Below are positions 59,976 to 64,000 of a DNA stretch of 64,000 bases, one piece after another; the first letter of the stretch is position 1; every line of letters begins with the position of its first letter. Source of the stretch: Anopheles merus (lineage: Eukaryota > Arthropoda > Insecta > Diptera > Culicidae); assembly GCF_017562075.2 (NCBI RefSeq), contig NC_054081.1:16524542-16588541 (forward strand). The letters run 5' to 3'. The notes beneath the pieces are model-generated. The model saw only the letters and a program-made list of their open reading frames with translations. It was not told where the DNA came from and ran no database searches. Both the position numbers and the translations under genes were made by a program.

Positions 59976-62900
59976 ATGTCCACCCCGGTGCACCGCGTGG
60001 TCGTGTGGGAGCATGAGCTGCCCGATCGGACCGCCTGGCTACCGTACAGCCCGTCCGTGACGCAACTGCTGGAGCGTGCGTACACGAAAAATCTGACGCG
60101 CGTCCTGCTCAAGGATGCCGATCCTGCCCTCGCCCTGTACGAGGTGGATTTGGTGCAGATGGTGCAGACGCAGCACGGCACGGCGAGCGGGCGCAATACG
60201 AGCGTCCGGCGCTGTCTCTACCCACCGAACTCGCCCGCTGCGATGGGCATCAAGTGGGAGTGGTACGGGGCGAACCCGAAGATCGCCTGGCACCGGTACC
60301 CGCTCGACGTCCAGTCGCTGATCGAGCAGGCGTGGGCCAAGGGCGAAACGCTGCTCGACCTCAACCAGACCGCCCTGAAGCGCCCGTACCTGATCGATCT
60401 CGGCTGCATGAGCCAGACGCAGCTGGGTGGCCGGCGCAACCAGCCAATCGTTTGCCCGATTCGGCGCAAAAATCAGGCTCCGTACCCGCTGCTGAAGGTG
60501 GCACTGCCGCCGGAAGTGGTGCCGCCGGGCGGCGGGCAGGGCCAGGGCAACAGCCAGGGAACCGCTAGGAACGGGGGCGCTGCCCAACAGGGCGGCACGG
60601 CCGGAACGGCACCGGCGAGCGGATCGGCGACAAATCCGGGCAAACTGACACAAATACTGCACAACATTTTTGGCAACAAATCGCACGCCCAAACCAATGA
60701 CCAATGCCATCAGCAGCAGCAGCAACAGCAGCAGCAGCAACAGCAGCATCAACAGCATCAACAGCATCAACAGCATCAACAGCATCAACAACAACATCAG
60801 CACCAGCAACAACAACAGCAACCGCACGGGTCAAAGACAAATGCGGGCACCGCGTGCGTAAACCAGCTGTCCCAGCCAATGCACGGACCGAAGCTGCACT
60901 CCTCGCAGCACGCAGCCACGCAGCGCAACCGGTACGCGTTCGCGTCCAGCCGCTCCTTTCAGCAGTGCATTGCGGCCGACCTGCCCGATACGGCGCGGCT
61001 GCAGCAGGCGGACCACACGAAGCACCATCACCGCCAACAGTTCTCGCACGGTGGGGGCGGCAGCGATGCGGCCAGCAGCCACAAGGCGCGTCGCCCGAGC
61101 GTGGACACCGTCTCCACCTACCTGAGCCACGAGAGCCAAACGAGCAGCAGCCGGCACCATCTCGACTCGTGGGAGTTCGACATGCTCAACAGCTCGATCG
61201 GCAGCGACGAGGTGTTTATGCCGAGCACGAGCAGCACGTTCGGGGCCGGCGAGGCGGGCGGTCAGTCGCTCCGGCGGCACGCAGTCGCGACGCCGCCGGA
61301 CGAGGGTGGCCCGCCGCCCGCCCAGCACGGCGATCTGCTGCTGCAGCACGGTACGCCCGAGGCCCGGTGCCGTCCGGCGACGCCGGAACCGGTCTTCCCC
61401 GCGCTGCTCTCGCTGATGGATGCTACCGGCAGCGGGCTGCACGTGGTCGGCGTGTCGCGCGAATCGAAGGCGATCGCGAAGTACGTGCAGGTGGCTGATC
61501 CGCCCCGCTGGCCCCGAGCCCAACCGTGCCCGATGTGCATGGAGGAGCTGCGGCCCGGCGGCCAGAAGGTGAACGTGGCGCTCGCCCGCTGCAAGCACCA
61601 GATGCATCTCGACTGTCTCAACCTGCTGCTGGTGAAGCAGCGGCGGACAGCAGCCTCCCAAAAGGTAAGTTCGGAGTTGTTACAGCTAGCGCGGATTTTG
61701 CGTTTTATGAATCTTTCGTTGAGATTTATTCATACGAATCTTCAGGAATGAGTGATTTTAATCTCGAATCGAATTTCCAAAGATTCATGAATCTCTAAGA
61801 TCTCTTAACCATAATCTTAATCTCCAAGGATTCATGAATCTTTAGAAAAGGATAGTTTTAAAAATATTTAATTTGATAAATCCCATACTGTGGTGCAGTG
61901 ATTAACTTGCACGACTTAATAACATGTCCGTGGTGGGTTCAAGCCTTGCATGGACCGTATCCCCGTATCAAAACAAACTATCTGGCTGTGTGGTACATGC
62001 CAAGAAGTCTCGAAAGTCTGTGTAGGCTGGCATGACCACATATGTTATTACACCAAGAAGCTCAAGCTCTATGAATCTTTCGAGATTTATGAATCTCTGC
62101 AGATTTGCAAATCTTTCGAGATTCATGAATCTTATGAGATTCATAAACCTTTCGAAATTCATGAGACTTTCGAGATTTATGAATTATTTGAGATTCGTAA
62201 ATCTTTGAGATTCATGAATCTTTCCAACATAGATTCATATTAATTGAATTATCTCAAATATTCATTCAGATTCATGATTCTGAATCAGAGTTACCATACA
62301 CTAGTTCTAACAATTGTTACATTAACTCGTTGAACGAAACGTTATCCCTATCTGAACGATGGGGTTAATTCATCTCCAGCTTTGTATCTGCTACTCAACG
62401 TGATATAAGGTGACAGTCAAAGTATTAATGAGCGAAATGAGAAAGTTGGTTTGTTTGAATGCAATATGATAATTAAATACAATTTGAATGCAAAAAATGA
62501 TTAACTACAGAGCATTCAAAATGTGACGAAGCTCATGCTCTTCATGTATTCCGCTTTTCTTGCCACTGCAACAACTGATTCTCCTCTGGGGAAAATTTTC
62601 GAAGGACATGTAGCTTCTAAACTTCCTTTAGACCACCTTGTCAGGATAAGCAAGGATGGCCCAAAAGTCAACCAAAGCCTTGAGCGCAAAATGAACGGCA
62701 AGCTGATTCGGAATCTGTAAAACTTTCTTCGTGCTGAAGATGACAGTGGAACCCCTCATAACGAATTTAATCTATTCCAATGACTCACTCGTTATGCGGG
62801 TTTATTATACAATTTGCACGAAAAGTTCAATGCATCACAGCCATACGGAACACCTCCAAGTGGCAACAGTAATCCATTGATCAATTCTTAGTATTGCAAT

Positions 62901-63966
62901 TCTCGCCTTCATGAGCAATTCGATCAAGAATGCATGCAAGAACACACCTATCAATACACCTCACACTTGTGAAACACACGCTTCTTAGGGAGATACACTG
63001 CACAGTAAAATCTACGTCCTGCCCACTTCCACGGCCGTCGAAGTCGAAGAGAGTCTCCAATCTTGTCAAATAATAAGGGAAGAAATGGAGAAATTAAATT
63101 GAAGACACTAGCTCACTTACTCCACCTGTCGATAAGCTCAACAAAACTCTCAGCTCCGCTATCTGATCTGGAAAGTGTTAACTAGACGTGGAGTGGCGCG
63201 ATCGGGCGGGCCGTGAACTTGTTTTAGATTTTTGTAAGACTTTGTGAGTTTTGGACTGCCAGTGGGTGTTAATGTGTCACATCCCTTACACTTTTCTTCC
63301 ACGCTTATACCTGCCTCTTTAAGAAATAGCTTGATATTTAACGATTCTTGGTATTGAAACTCTCGAAATTATCAACTTCTTATTGGGACCAAAAATGAAA
63401 TTGCTCGTTATGCGAGATTTTACTCGTTACGAGGGGTATGCGTAGAGCATTTAGATTTGCTCGTTATACGAACAATTCGTTATTAGGCGAGGGGTTCCAC
63501 TGTATTACCCAATAGGGGTTCAAATGTAAACAATGTAGTTTACACTGTTATGAGTTTTCTAACAGCGCATAAAATTAAATCTATAGTTTTGGTTCTATAT
63601 TTGTAAGAATTGGGGAAGAATCTTAATATCCCAAGACGAAGTGAACGAATATAAAGGGGGAAACTCGGACTGCAAAAGACAGTCGTTGATCAGATCGCGT
63701 TGCTTTCGTATTGGGGTGGGTTTTTAAATCGACACTTCTGTAACAGCTCTGTATGTCGGGGTCGTCCAAGACGACTGTCCCAGGCGCTGCACCACTCACT
63801 AAACTGTCTCATCCCTTCCGCAGAACTATTACATCGAGTGCCCCACCTGCATGTCGGTGTACGGCGTGAAGATCGGCAACCAGCCGCCCGGCACGATGAC
63901 CTACCAGCTGCTTTCCGGCGGGCTGCCCGGCTACCCACCCACCGGCATCTACGAAATCACGTACAA
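59976..63966 (+). CDS. dx: Deltex E3 ubiquitin ligase, partial (first two coding exons)
   Basis: Deltex is a RING-type ubiquitin ligase that binds the ankyrin repeats of Notch and controls Notch trafficking. Exon 59976-61664 (563 codons, phase 0) is followed by exon 63824-63966, whose donor GTAAGT is at 63967; the rest lies beyond the window. Two WWE domains occupy residues about 5-80 (VVVWEHELPDRTAWLPY) and 88-170 (IKWEWYGANPKIAWHRYP). A Pro/Gly-rich linker (GGGQGQGNSQG) and a Gln/His tract (about residues 243-285) follow. After a long Ser/His-rich segment comes the RING-H2 finger: CPMC near 518, ARCKHQMHLDC, and YIECPTC from the second exon, so the finger is split by the intron. The next residues (YGVKIGNQPPGTMTY, LPGYPPTGIYEITY) begin the Deltex C-terminal domain. 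The ATG context AAACAATGTC is favourable. The intron is 2.2 kb and holds three transposon remnants. Confidence 0.97.
60705..60830 (+). repeat. CAG/CAA/CAT repeat encoding a Gln/His tract in deltex
   Basis: Mixed CAG, CAA and CAT codons encode about 14 consecutive Gln, then five Gln-His-Gln units, then a second Gln-rich block. The CAGCATCAA unit at about 60744-60790 is nearly perfect, suggesting recent slippage. Drosophila Deltex also has Gln-rich linkers (family knowledge). Confidence 0.93.
61684..62303. mobile_element. Composite hAT-type element, copy D, in the deltex intron
   Basis: The right end ACCATACACTA is a diverged ACCCAACACTA. The left end is decayed (GGATTTTGCGTTTTATGAATCTTTCG aligns with TAGTGTTGGGTTTCATGAATCTTTCG). 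GATTCATGAATC arrays flank a SINE core at about 61875-62075 in plus orientation, with B-box-like GGGTTCAAGCC and an A-box region CTGTGGTGCAGTGATTAAC. GTTCTAAC follows the right end and GTTGTTAC precedes the left by a few bases, so a target duplication is possible but unproven. The left edge lies only about 20 bp from the splice donor at 61665. Confidence 0.75.
62523..62720 (+). pseudogene. hAT-like transposase fragment
   Basis: A 65-codon frame contains GKIFEGHVASKLPLDHLVRIS followed by KDGPKVNQSLERKMN. This resembles the GHAxxxxL...LxxLLQISMDGPNVN motif region of hAT-like proteins. It lies inside the deltex intron, has no flanking transposase sequence that I can recognise, and is presumed dead. 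Recognition is by motif memory only. Confidence 0.4.
62744..63502. mobile_element. pogo/Tigger-like MITE in the deltex intron
   Basis: CAGTGGAACCCCTC at 62744 is exactly complementary to GAGGGGTTCCACTG ending at 63502, and ATAACGAAT/ATTCGTTAT continues the inverted repeat after a short gap. TA follows the right end; GA precedes the left, probably a mutated TA. CAGTNNAACC-type ends fit pogo/Tigger elements. CTCGTTATGCG occurs several times inside near both ends. No transposase is recognisable. Confidence 0.75.
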
Positions 63967-64000
63967 GTAAGTTGCCCCCACAACGCCCCTTTGCACCCGC

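Noticed and set aside
60039..61661. Long minus-strand frames across deltex
   Set aside because: These are antisense shadows of the GC3-rich deltex exon; the poly-Leu and Met-Leu runs are the complement of the CAG/CAT repeat.

Overview
The window looks like mosquito nuclear DNA, most likely an Anopheles X-chromosome segment. It has insect-type genes with GT-AG introns and strongly GC-ending codons, long AT-rich intergenic and intronic DNA, many microsatellites, several small DNA-transposon families, and a tRNA-derived SINE core that resembles Anopheles SINE200 (from memory, not searched). Drosophila deltex and alanine aminotransferase are X-linked, which fits the usual correspondence of mosquito and fly X arms. 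The species assignment is an inference.

Four protein-coding genes are supported. (1) A group III secretory phospholipase A2 (+) has five coding exons at 15854-18331 and a probable 5' UTR exon near 9341-9900, giving an intron of almost 6 kb. (2) A tyrosylprotein sulfotransferase (+) has five coding exons at 35644-37871 and probable 5' UTR exons reaching back to about 32839. (3) Alanine aminotransferase (-) has four coding exons at 51376-45473. (4) The E3 ligase gene deltex (+) starts at 59976 and runs off the right edge; WWE domains, a Gln/His tract and the RING finger are present. The genes are unrelated in function (lipid hydrolysis, Golgi protein modification, amino-acid metabolism, Notch signalling) and do not form a pathway or operon.

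The rest is mostly repeats. The left 9 kb holds a TC microsatellite, nested MITEs, an 895 bp hAT-type element and a strong hairpin. 21.0-22.3 kb is a decayed non-LTR retrotransposon interrupted by a solo LTR, followed by a ~650 bp ATT microsatellite. 40.7-42.8 kb holds mariner and hAT remnants. The ALT intron holds a foldback element. 57.2-58.4 kb is a nested MITE. The deltex intron holds three transposon remnants.

The most striking structure is a set of six composite elements (14.5, 27.2, 30.3, 33.1, 36.1 and 61.7 kb). They end in TAGTG(T/A)TGGG-type inverted repeats and five are flanked by near-perfect 8 bp target duplications, as expected for hAT transposons of the Ac type. Their interiors are long degenerate arrays of the palindromic pentamer pair GATTC/GAATC around a central core. 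Four copies carry a SINE core and two carry an unrelated ~135 bp core. The last two lie in opposite orientation in introns of the sulfotransferase gene.
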